From: Trichoderma breve
Lineage: Eukaryota; Ascomycota; Sordariomycetes; Hypocreales; Hypocreaceae
Direction: 5' to 3'
DNA length: 64,000 nt
Assembly (NCBI RefSeq): GCF_028502605.1
Contig: NC_079232.1
Span: 4,774,001-4,838,000 of the forward strand
Shown here piece by piece: positions 21,819 to 32,727 of this stretch (within the stretch, counting starts at the first letter, position 1; the number at the start of each line of letters is the position of its first letter). The notes beneath the pieces are model-generated. The model saw only the letters and a list, made by a program, of their open reading frames with translations, did not search any database and had not been told where the DNA came from. Both the position numbers and the translations under genes were made by a program.

Positions 21819-22009
21819 AAAGAACTGGCGGTTGTGAATTTTAGCTGCGGTTTTGTATAAGTGATCGTTGGTCCACCGAGGCGAAGCGGGTTATTCGACT
21901 GAAAAAAGTCGGTATATACATGGAATGTTAAATGCAACGCTTCTTTTTACTATAGGATTTGCCTATTAACAGCATTTAATTGATTTTAAGTACTGAGAAT
22001 GGAAATAAA

Positions 22010-22048
<39 letters not shown>

Positions 22049-22316
22049 AAAGAAGCCTGTTGCATACAAACGTCTCGTGATGCTTTCGGGCTCATATGAT
22101 GTTCCATGGTAGACCCGCACGTGAGCTCCGGGCCGCTTCCCGACGTCATCTCAGCTCTCAACCTCGCCTTCTCAAAACCTCCAGCAACTTTATTCATTCC
22201 GCCATTTCCGTGAATCGCGCTCAACCACATCCCAATATACAATTAAAAAACCTCCAAAATTCCGAAAGAAATCAAATATCACCACATAGGAGACTAAGAA
22301 AAAAACAACAGGCAGC
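21819..22316. other. Intergenic spacer with AT microsatellite
   Basis: Holds the ABC ATPase 3' flank, a pure AT dinucleotide run at 22013-22045, and the short upstream region of the DUF202 gene. No other structure seen. Confidence 0.5.
22013..22045. repeat. (AT)n microsatellite
   Basis: An uninterrupted run of about 16 AT units, 33 bases long, read directly. It lies between two plus-strand genes. Confidence 0.95.
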
Positions 22317-23180
22317 ATGTCTGATGAAGAGGGCGGCAATACAAGATGCTGCGCCCCGTTCCTCGCTCTCACAGAGCCCATCGAAGTCAGCGAACTAGGG
22401 CATGTCAAAACCATCTTTTATGCTTCCTTTAAGATTGTCTACTACAATACGATGTGCGTCATTAGTGAGAAAGGCTGATACTAACGAATGTATAGATCCC
22501 CAGATGGCCTCGACAAACCATCCGCGTTTTTCCAATGGCCGTGGCCCAGTCCCCTCTTGTTCATCAACGAAAGTAGCGATGCGCGGGATCACTGCGCCAA
22601 CGAGCGAAGTTAGTTTCAATCTCAGCCTTTACCTCTCTCTATTCTTACCAAGCGACATTTCTCTCTCTTCTCCTTTGTTTCGCAGCTAAAACATTTGCAG
22701 CTTTCCTTTCGTATCTCCGCCTGTCGATATACATGGCCATCGTCTCTGTCGCCATCACCGTCTCGTTTCACATCAAGGGCACGCCAAGCGATCTCGAGCG
22801 CCGGGTGGCAAAGCCTCTTGGTGGGATTTTCTGGGTCTTGTCGGTTGTGACTTTGGCTCTAGGAGCGGGAAACTATATCAGTGAGATTCACCCCTCTCTT
22901 TCAGCCATCTATTTGCCTCTATCCAGCCTCGGTTTTAAGTATCTACAGATGGGAACTAACCGCAGTCGTCATCTTTTTGCCAGGGACCGTCAATTTATAT
23001 GGTCGAAGAGCCGCTATTGTGCAATCTGGCTGGAAGACTCAGGTGGTAAGTTTAGATATTTCTGTTCAAGTAAAGTGCACTGCATTGACTCCGCTGTCGC
23101 AGGTGTTGGGTATAATAGCCACTTCAATCATTGGAACGTGCATCATATTGTTAGTCGTCGATAAAGTACGGCAAAGGTGA
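22317..23180 (+). CDS. DUF202 (YidH-like) small membrane protein
   Basis: Five exons: 22317-22453, 22496-22608, 22701-22880, 22984-23045 and 23103-23180 (189 residues). The DUF202 signature appears as RDHCANERTFLSYLRLS across the second intron. It is restored only with the acceptor at 22700 (CTAAAAC branch point, TTTGCAG), which supports that junction. It is followed by three hydrophobic helices: YMAIVSVAITVSF, LGGIFWVLSVVTLALGAGNYI and VLGIIATSIIGTCIILLVV. The same domain forms the membrane part of VTC polyphosphate complex proteins, but no SPX or polymerase domain is present here and the role is unknown. The first intron (42 nt) is very short. The N-terminal 45 residues are the least certain part. 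Confidence 0.8.
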
Positions 23181-23418
23181 CGAGATACAGCAACTAGGCA
23201 CACCGCAATAGCATACACAAATTTCTTGTTTCCGGTCAAGTTCGGCGGAATTTTCTTCTTCTATTGGAATACACAAGACTCCCAAAAAGGATATGCATAC
23301 ACTTGCCCATTAATACAAAAAAATGATCAAAAGTCCCGATATGATGGCACCACCGCCCCAGCATAACTCCATAAATCGCCATAACACCTCATCATGCGCC
23401 ATGTCCCATAACAATAAT

Positions 23419-25847
23419 TCACGCCTCTTTGGTAAAACAGAAGAGATCCCTAGCATATGAATCAAAACCCGGAATGGCTTCCGGATTTTCATCTCTGCAC
23501 TGTCCGACCTGGTTGCGGAATTCCAGCCTGTACTTGGCAGCAATCTTCTGGATCGCACCGTCATACGTCTCTTTGCCATCCCAGGTTAGCCAAGGGAGGT
23601 GATAGAGGAGTGGTAACTCGCCCTCGTGCGGAAGCGTCGCCAGCATGTCTATCTGCGATGCGGGATCAAACAATTCCGTGGCATGCTTGATTGAGTCCTG
23701 TTCTTGCTCGGAAGTCTTCTCGCCTTGATATTCCTCTGGCACCTCATATAAATCAGTGTGAATACCGACAATGGTATTGGCCGTCACCTGGGTAGGGTAG
23801 AGGGTAAAGTATCCCCGGATTCGCGACAACTGAAGCGTATATTCTAGCCAACCAGGATGCCTTTTGCCAACCTCTTTCTTTGAGAGGAGATCTGGTGTTG
23901 TCGACGAGGCATGCCGCTTTTCCAAAAGCTGGGACACATAACCGTGAAGCTCTACCCACTTATCTCCTAGAATGAGAATCGCATCGCTGTTGGGGGCCTG
24001 CCACAGGAAGGGGGTGCCTTCTGCGCCGAATTCCTGTCCTTCGAGTGGTTTTGGAGGTGCGAATTGGGTGCTACCGTCGAGATATGTTGTTGGTGTCGAG
24101 AAGCTGATGCCAAAGAGTTTACTTTCCCAATCCTGGCGAGATGCAATGGCAGAGTAGCGTCGCTGCAGGAGGGAATACTTCACATCTGCTATAAGTTAGC
24201 ATATCCGGAGTCTCTTCTCAGCCAGAAAGGAACCAGAAAGAATTTGATAAGCAAACGTACAGTGGAAGAATTGAGGGGTGACTTCGGCGTGAGGCGACAG
24301 AACCAAGACATGAGAGTGAGACGGTCTGGTCGGCCAAAATGACTCGAGGAACCGAATGGAGCTCTCCTCTTCACTTATTTTCTGTCTAGGAATACGGTGA
24401 CGCAGCGAGAGAAGCTTTGGCTTCGGACCTGTACTGGGAGCCGTTGACGGCCATTGATATCCGGTCAGGAAATTGTTCAGGTCTTGATCAATCCTTGTTG
24501 GAAGCTCAATGGTCATGTGAGGCGGAGCCACGCCGGCCAAATCCGCTCTCGATAGAGATCTTAGTAACCGCTTCAGATTTCCTGTACCATGTGGAGGGGC
24601 ATGAATGAGAATGTCAAAGCTGACATCATTCCACGCTTTCGCAGAATTGTGATTAGAACAAACTTCATCAAAATAGTTTGTGGAAATAGGATGCCTTACC
24701 TGCTAGCGCAGAAGCATCAAGCTTTGACAACCACGAGAATCGATTGCCTGGCCTCTCAGGGAGTTCGATCAGAGTAGACCCTGTGCCTCGGACCTCGTCG
24801 CGAATGCCAGAGAGAAAATAGTGCTCCTCGGTAGCTGAGGAGTCTATGATGATGGCTTGAGGGTGCATGTAAAGATTGACATAGTCTGGAAGAGGCTGCC
24901 TGTTAGAATTACATCCAGCAAAGATATTAACAATAGGTCCTTATTTTAAGCTTACATAGAGCTCGGGCCACAGAGAGGGACATTCGCGCCTCGGTTGCAA
25001 TTGTGGAATGGTCAGGGCGAGCATCTAGAAATATTCAGTTTCATCAGTATTGTCGTCAACCCGAGGGGTTTAATGAATGGGCAACATATGTAATCGTACC
25101 ATGCACAATCAGAGGGCACTCCTTATCGATGCCGTTTATCGCGAGCAATTCTTTCATGGGCATATCACTCCTGCTCATCAATGCAAAATGTACATAATTC
25201 TGGCGCTCTGTAGCCATCTGACATGCCATTGGGAGTAAAAGTGCCGCACTCCGAAGACTGGCAGTTGCGAATAAGACGTTGCGATTCTTCTGCAGCCTCC
25301 CTGAGGTGTCCGTGATGATGGCTTGCAACGACGGGCCCAAGTGTGGGAGCTTCAGCGGTCCATTGTATGTCTTGGGAGCTTCCGCCGCACCTTTGCTTTC
25401 ACCTTTGCTTTCACCTATGCCCCTACCACTGCCGCCCTGAGGTTCGGCTTGAGGTTCGGCTTGAGGCTTTGGTGTTGGTGGCTTGGGCGCCTTTGGTGTC
25501 TTGATGGTTGGCCCCTCTTCCTCCATCCGAGGTGCATCGTATCTGGGAGGCGGCCGTGGCGTGTCATACAAGGGCATCAAGTTTGCCGGATCAAGAGACG
25601 AGGCTCCTGGAGCAGGCCCAATGACTCTGAACAGCCCATATACCAGCATGAAGAGGGCAACGGTGTATACAATAAGCCGAAGCAGCGTGGTCCAGTGAAG
25701 AGAAGATTTGGGTGCGGTTTGCCACTGGTCAGAATGCTTGGTGTGCCGAGGCAAGCCAAGATCATCGTCCTTTTTGTTGGCCATCTCCTCGTCGTCGTCG
25801 CGCCAAAGCTGCGACAAGGACCAGCCGCGTGTTGCGGGAGGCGGCAT
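23419..25847 (-). CDS. Type II membrane glycosyltransferase-like protein
   Basis: Exons are 25847-25100, 25024-24956, 24885-24700, 24635-24261 and 24185-23419 (714 residues). Layout: about 50 cytosolic residues, one membrane anchor (LLRLIVYTVALFMLVYGLF, about 54-72), a Pro/Lys-rich stem with small tandem repeats (PQAEPQAEPQ and ESKGESKG), then a lumenal domain from about residue 165. The lumenal part contains NRNVLFATASLRSAALLLPM, HDARPDHST, MHPQAIIIDSS, SFDILIHAPP, SSIRFLESFWP and HVLVLSPHAE. It resembles fungal proteins usually annotated as putative glycosyltransferase 2, conserved in Pezizomycotina. I do not see a clear DXD motif in the segments read, so catalytic activity is not assured. 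Location in the Golgi/ER is inferred from topology. Confidence 0.72.
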
Positions 25848-26613
25848 GATGTCTCGAACTTCAATAGTAACTCAGCTCAGCTCTGGTTGGCGATTGTATG
25901 TTACAGCAAAATCAAGTAAAGGTGGTTCGGGAACCAGCTTGTCACATCGCTGGATTGTATCAGCTCCGGATTGCTTTCGTTGTTTCAATCGAGAGCCTCC
26001 AAGCGATGTGACTTGAGAGAATATGAGAGGTGAGAGTGTTGAAGAGATGAAAACGGTGTTGTGGCACTTATGCCCATTTTGGGGGAGCTTGTCGTCGCAC
26101 AGAGGCCTTGATTAGATAGCACCCTGTGGCGCAATTGTGGGGAGCCCAATGTAGCACTCAGCGGTTATATTGGTGGCCGATACTTGTAGGGGTGACATTT
26201 GATGAGGCTACTCGAGTACTGGCGGCAGGAATGCCCGATGAATGCCAAGATTACAGGGTGTAGAGCTCTATAGCCGGCCGCCTAAAGCACTAATGAGCAA
26301 CTGAAAAGCGCTCAACTGTGGTTTCCGGTTGTTCCAATGCCCCATATTCAATCTTAGACTATCGTTGATACTCCGTAAGTGGAGTGTAGCTGCCATCCCA
26401 TGGTGGGGTACGAGCAACAGTGTTAGTGTAAAGAAAAAAAAAAAAACTTTTGATATTTCATGCATGTAAACAGTTTCATCAACACAAAGATCAATTACCA
26501 TCCATCCATAACGTCTCAAATAACGACACTGCCTTCTATATCATCCTCTTTATAAAACCAATCACTCATATAATAATTCTTATAAATCCCGCTCATTCCC
26601 TCACACCGACGCC
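25848..26613. promoter_or_regulatory. Shared upstream region glycosyltransferase-like / SYO1
   Basis: Divergent spacer of 766 bases. It contains one dispersed 9-mer TACTCCGTA (26369-26377), an A-rich run near 26434-26447 and a TATAAAA box at 26551-26557 ahead of SYO1. Confidence 0.5.
26551..26557 (+). promoter_or_regulatory. Candidate TATA box of SYO1
   Basis: TATAAAA begins 63 bases before the SYO1 ATG. If used, it would give a leader of about 30 bases. The position and sequence fit, but there is no transcript evidence. Confidence 0.4.
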
Positions 26614-28704
26614 ATGGGCAAATCAAAGAGAACCAGAGGCGGCCATCGCAGTGATCCCGTGGCTAAAGCTGTCAAGCCTCCCTCAGATCCTGAGCTGGCC
26701 GCTCTGAGAGAGAGCAAGATTCTACCTATCATAAACGACCTCAAGAGCGCCGATCCTAAATCTCGCTCTACTGCCGCTTCTCTCATTTCAAGCATTATCC
26801 AAGACACAAAGTGCCGCAAGCTGCTGCTGCGAGAACAGATTGTCTACACTGTTCTCACACAGACTCTGACAGACGCTGCACTCGAGAGTCGGGCTGCCGG
26901 ATGGGGAATTTTGCAGGTCCTGGCCCAGGAGGAGGAGGCTGATTTCTGTGTTCATTTGTTCAGACAGGACGTCTTGACGGCAATTGAGTTTGCCTCCAGA
27001 CTGGTAAGTAAACTCAAGGTAAATAATCCCGGCTCAGTATTCTGACTTGAATGTGCAACCTAGATTCATGACAAAGTCTTCTCAAGCGATACGCCTTATG
27101 TCAAACTACCCAAGGCCGAGAAGGGTTTCATCTCAAGCATTGCGGCGTCTCTGGTCTTGCTGCTAACAGCTCTAGCTGAGGCCAGCGACGAAATCTTGGA
27201 AGCTATTTCCAACAACTCCTCCATCACCAATCTACTCTTCACACTAATCACGTATACTGCTCAAGAAGATCAGGATCCTCTATTAAATATCCGCGGAGAT
27301 GCCATGGCCTGTCTCATGATTCTCTCCGAGGATAACTCCGATCTAGCCCAAAGACTCACCTGCACTGGCGGCAACACCGTCTGCTATGATGCACTGGTGA
27401 CCCTGAAGGATGATGTCGGCGGAGATGGCATCTTGGCTTGTGCCATCCTTCACAACGTTTATGCCTCCCTTCTCGGACTTAAGAACATATCACCAAAGAC
27501 CGATGTGGCTGACGACTCAGATCTGATACCAACTCTCACCAAAGCCATCGCTACGTATATCCCCGGGGAGAATGTCGCCAACGGCAGCAGTTGGTCTAGC
27601 CCTTCAGAGTATCAACAACTAGCTCTGGAGACGCTGGCGTCTATCGGCACAAGTCTTGTATCTGAAATGGGTGGCCCATCGCAACCATCTTCTAAGAAGG
27701 ATAGCGGTGCTGGAGCTGGGAAGGAGGACAACAACGAGGATGAGGACGATGATGAAAACATGGATGAGGTGGCCTCGGATGCAGATGACAACGAAGATGA
27801 AGACGGAGATGACGATGAAGACGATGACATGAACGAAGACGAGATGGAGGCCGATATGGACATGGTAACGGGTGGTGACCATGGAGAGGATAACATCGAC
27901 CACCTTCCAACTCTCAAATCTCTCGTCCAGATTGCTCTGCCCGAGCTGATCCGCCTCGCCATACTCCAACCCTCCGACGACCTCTCCCTTAAGATGCAAG
28001 CCCATGCTCTCTCTGCACTCAACAATATCACCTGGTCCGTCTCCCTCTTCGATCTTGCCGACGAGTCCAACGCCGGCATTAAAGCTGCTTGGACACCCAT
28101 CGGCCGTACCCTCTGGCAACAGATCATCTCACCCACACTCGCCTCCGACACCGCTGACGTCGATCTCGCTACCCAAATCACCGGTCTCGCCTGGGCCATC
28201 TCCCGAATCCTCCGCGGCGAGACCCCCCTCCAGCCCAACGAGCACCGCAAGTTCATTTCCCTCTACCAGGCCACAAAGGGTGCGCCCGCCCGCCTCGACC
28301 CCGAAGATCCCTTCCAAGCCCTCGGAGTCAAGTGCGTCGGCGTCCTCGGTCAGCTGGCCCTTCACCCTGCCCCTACGGACCTCAACCGCGAGATTGGCAC
28401 TTTTCTCGTTACCCTGCTCGCTGGACTTCCCGACACTCCTGCCGCCGATGCGGTAGAGGCATTTAACCAAGTCTTTGATATCTACGGAAACGAAGAGTAC
28501 CCCTACGATGCAGAGGTTTTCTGGAAAGGCGGCTTCTTGAAGCACCTCGACGGAACTGTTTCAAAGGCAAAGGCCATGGCTAAGAGCGTGAACAAGACTG
28601 CCCAACCAGAACTTAGGGATAGGGCGGACGAAGTCATGATGAATTTGACAAGATTCTTGGCGTACAAGAAGAAACACAAGCCAATAGAGGTGACGCTGAG
28701 ATAG
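26614..28704 (+). CDS. syo1: Symportin SYO1, co-import chaperone of Rpl5 and Rpl11
   Basis: Synchronises nuclear import of ribosomal proteins L5 and L11 with 5S rRNA particle assembly. Exons are 26614-27003 and 27064-28704 (676 residues). The N-terminus MGKSKRTRGGHRSDPV is basic, and the next part (KPPSDPELAALRESKILPII) is nearly diagnostic of Syo1. ARM/HEAT-type helices follow, including CRKLLLREQIVYTVLTQTLT and AAGWGILQVLAQEEEADFCV. A long acidic loop at roughly residues 350-397 (runs of Asp/Glu with Asn and Met) matches the known acidic insertion of the Chaetomium protein. The C-terminal half ends LTRFLAYKKKHKP. It is convergent with MLH1, with 171 bases between the stops. Confidence 0.93.
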
Positions 28705-28875
28705 ACGAATTGATAGCATCTAGAATAAATAAAGCATTAGTAGCTTTCGCTATTTTCTGAGTACACAGCTCCCATATCATAAAGCATATCAACTTAAGAC
28801 ATAGAAAAGTTGAAACAATCTGATATCAATTACGCCGTTATGTTGAATGCTCCCAACAAATCTCCTGCCCCGTCA

Positions 28876-31272
28876 TTAACACCGCTCAAACACCTTGTAT
28901 AGCCCCTTCAAGCTCGCCACTTCTAAAACAGCGTTTTGCATGAGCTTAGTCGTCCCAATAAGACGCGACCTAAACGCTGGGAAGAAGACGTGCTCAACAG
29001 CCCATCGAACGTGCTGTCTCCTTTTTCTCACCTCCTCAAGAATCTCATCACTGTTTAGTTCTTGTACCTGCTCGTCATCCAAGTACGATTCCTCCAAGTC
29101 CTCTTCTTCAATTTCCCCCGTGGGCGTCGTGGGTAATGCTTCGGGGACATAAAACGTTGCCAGCTCCGTGAGGAACGTCTTGAAGCATTGCTTTTCATCG
29201 TTCCAGTTGACATAGGGCCCGAGGCGAAGAAGGAATCGGGGAAGTTTTGCGATAGACGGGGTGTATCCTTTAACAAGAAGAGGAATGGAAACCACCTCTC
29301 CAGTAGGTGTGATTTCGAGAGAAAAATACTCTTGGAGCATCTCTCTCCGTTCGATGAGTGCATTTGCTACCGTTTTAACGACGAATTTGTAATTAAAGCC
29401 GTCTTCGGGTGTTATCCCAACGGATTCGTGCTCCTTTTCTACTGCCAGCTGGAGAAGTTCTCTGAGATCTAGAGGAGGGCTGAAATTGATTACGCCAAAG
29501 TTTCCAAAGTCAGTCAAACCAAGCTGGTAAAAGTACTCGAAGCACATGTGGCCATAGTCGATCAAATATAGTTTCACGCCTGCCTGAATAGCGGCAAGTC
29601 GTCGCTTCTCGTCGACGACACCGACAAACGTGTGAGAGGCGATCATCTCTGTCAACTCCTCGTTGATCTCATCTCGAGCCTCTTGGCGTAGCTCCTTGAT
29701 GCTTCTGAGCCGGCAATTTATTTGGTCGCGGTCTATCGTCGTGTATTCTATCGGTTCCGGAACCGCGAACGGTTCGTCTTCCATTGCTCTAGCAGGAGAA
29801 TCTGCTTTATCAGCGGGGCCGGCAGGCGAGAACATGGCTGTAATCTTGCCCTGAGATTTATCCGTTCGGACAAGGTCATTTGAATTTCGCCGCACCTTCC
29901 TGAGAGCTGGTGTCGTGAATTTAGGGGCGACATCGCTATCATCCTCGTCCAAAGGTTCAACTGGTTTGGCTCCCGGTAACAGTGACTGTGTCAAAAATGT
30001 TCGACTTTCATCCACAGCAGCGAGCTCCGACTCGATTTTCTTGCAGATAGCTTGGATAACCTCTTCTTCATTGAGGAAATGAACTTCCCGTTTGGTAGGG
30101 TGGACATTGACATCCACTCGGGCTGGGTCAATTTCAAGGCTGAGATAGATGAAAGGGTGGCCACCCTTGGGCAAGAAGCCAGTATATGTTTGTTCAATCG
30201 CCTTTTTCATGGTTGACGATTCAACACAGCGGTGATTGATGAATAAGAGGAAATTGCTCTTCTTGATGCCATAATTGGCATTTGTGACGTAGCCATTGGC
30301 CGAGAACCCCCATCGATCGTCAGAGACAGTTAGTTCAATCAGCTCATTGGCGACCATGCCGCCATAGATGTTGCGGATACGGTCTATCACTGTTGCTTGC
30401 GCTTGTACGGACAGTGAATTGGATGCCTCGCCGGCCTTCTTACAAGTGAAGCCAACACCTTTGCAGTGAACTGCATAGCGCCCTGCCATGTCGATGATCT
30501 TGTTGAACTCATCGGCATAAGATCGAAACGCTCTTCGACGTGTTGGCACATTGAAAAACAAGTCCTCCACTGTAATTTGGGTTCCCTGGCGGCCGGCAAC
30601 CGCTTTGGGTTCCGCAGACTGCCCTGGCTTCGCGGGAGCTAGCTTTCCGTCTAGATAATGGGCGCGCCAGGCGAGAGCTGCTTCTTTGGTTTTTGTCGTG
30701 ACTGTAAGATGGGCAATATGACTGATGCTGGCCAAAGCCTCGCCGCGGAATCCATATGTAGCAATGGACGATAGGTCTTCAAATGTGGAGATTTTGGATG
30801 TCGTATGCCTCACGCATAATATTTCCAAGTCTTCTTTCTTTTAGAGAAAAATGTCAGCTGCGGTAGTGAGAGATTGTAGGTAAAATAGCTGTAATACCTC
30901 AATGCCACCACCGTTATCAGTGATTTGAAGCAGTTTTAAACCTCCATCTTTGACAAGGATTTCCAGCGACGTCGAGCCTGCATCCACAGCATTCTCAATC
31001 AGCTCTTTGAGCGCGTGAACAGGGGCAACAATAATCTCCCCGGCTGCAATCTTGTTCACAACATCGGGATCAAGAGCCTAGTAACGAGCGAAAGTCAGTT
31101 GATGATAATAGTTCGAAAATCACCCTGCCGCTCTCAAGTCCAGCAGAAAGGGAGTGGAAGAGTGGGATAAGCGCATTACCCTGATCCTTTGTCTTGGTCT
31201 CGGAACCCAGATATCATCATCTGCCTTCCTTTTAGTCCCTCCTGGGGCGCTGTCAATTTCCATTTCGTCCAT
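28876..31272 (-). CDS. mlh1: DNA mismatch repair protein MLH1 (MutL homologue)
   Basis: GHKL-family ATPase subunit of MutL heterodimers in mismatch repair and meiotic crossing-over. Exons are 31272-31180, 31077-30898 and 30837-28876 (744 residues). MutL motifs occur in order: [27 protein letters not shown] (catalytic Glu and Mg-binding Asn), [12 protein letters not shown] and [11 protein letters not shown]. Next come [34 protein letters not shown] and the C-terminal MLH1 ending FERC, which contributes to the PMS1 endonuclease site. Both introns (102 and 60 nt) restore conserved sequence across the junctions (RIRALDP and GGIEKEDLE). Linker residues about 400-480 are low in conservation, as usual. 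Confidence 0.96.
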
Positions 31273-32727
31273 GGCCGCCTCTCTTCAACACTATTCGATC
31301 AATTGTAGCAGAAAATCGCAATCGAACAACGCCCAAATATTTCACGAATTAAATCATCAACCGTCACAAAACAACGCTAATAATGAAAGAGAAATCCCGG
31401 GTCCAGAAATTAGAGGAGCCTACTGTAGCACGCAAGTCATAACTATCAGACAAAGAAAAGAATTCCCGGAAGATTTTTCATCTCCTCAGAACAAACTGTG
31501 CGATAATCGAGAAGGAAGGCGGTGGAAAGAGGATGACGAATTGGGCGAGTGCGCGAAGTTCCCACGTCTGCACGTGATCTTGGTACTAGAGTTCGGTACT
31601 TCGGTACGCGGCTCCCACAACAGCTGCATTTACGACCATGTGGTATTCTATTAGAGTATGGACTACATGTATTCTAATAATATGATGTAGGCTTTTGTGT
31701 TTTTGAAGAGAAGGAGGTTATAGTCTTGAATAAGAATTATATCGAATGTCGATATAGGCCGAACTAAGAGAGCTTCACTCCACTTGTAGCTGCTATACAA
31801 GATGCAAATTCGCAGGTTGGCAGCCTTAGTAAGTAGGTATCAATTTGCGGCATTCGTATTCACAAAAACGCTTCGTAGCAATGTGTTAGGCCTCCTAGGT
31901 AGTAATTGAGATTAGAGCAAAAAGGTCATGCTTGACGCTCTTGATACCGCTAATGATTACCTACGTTGGCCACCAATGTCTACGTAGATAGCCACACCCC
32001 TGAAGCGCAATCATTGAGCAAGCAAACTAGAGTCATCCAATGAGCAATAACAAAAGTAACAATTCCAATATGTCAAAGCAAATTCCATCAATATTCATGC
32101 CCTATACCATAGATGCCGCCGCTTCCGCTAGAAATTTCGCAAAGCGCTCAACGGTTTCTGCATAAATGAACCAACCATAAAAAAGAAAGACAAGGAAGAA
32201 AGACAGGACACAAATTAACTCTTTGCGTTTGGAAACCCCATAACCCTTGTTCAAAATGTAGCACCGCTTAAGCGTTCAATCCAATTGCCCCCTTGAAATC
32301 TCCTTGCTGAACGATACCGCTCCCTGTCCGTCCGCTTTTGCCATATAGCCGAGTAAAGGAAAAAAGGAAATTAAGAGAAAAACACGCAATAAAAAAAATA
32401 AGAGATCACATAAAGACAATAACCGCTCTGAAAGAAACGCAGACTGTGGGCATCTCTACTGGTACATTGTGTTGCCAAGATACAAAATTTCAGCCATTTT
32501 GGCATCGTCCGTAATTTTTGATGCTTGTAAAAATCAATCAATGTCGCTTGTGTGTTGAAAATCAGTCTCTTTATTCCATACTTCTGTGATGGAAGTAAAG
32601 CAATTCCCCTGAAGCGCCAGCGCCAATGAATAAACTCTCAAGGAATAGAAAAGTTTCAAGTTGGTACTCGTAACAATGGCCCTTTGCCAGGTATAGCCTC
32701 AAGGTTCCAGGCCAATCTTTTTCATCA
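31273..32727. other. MLH1 upstream region and regulator 3' flank
   Basis: An A/T-rich spacer of 1.45 kb. No gene is supported, and no MluI cell-cycle box (ACGCGT) was seen ahead of MLH1, unlike RPA2. The part from about 32200 probably includes the regulator 3' UTR. Confidence 0.4.

Noticed and set aside
27612..28256. Long minus-strand frames over SYO1
   Set aside because: Antisense of the acidic loop (GAT/GAA repeats read as Ser/Ile runs); low-complexity shadow.
31154..31654. 166-codon plus-strand frame
   Set aside because: Overlaps MLH1 exon 1 and promoter on the other strand; no family resemblance.
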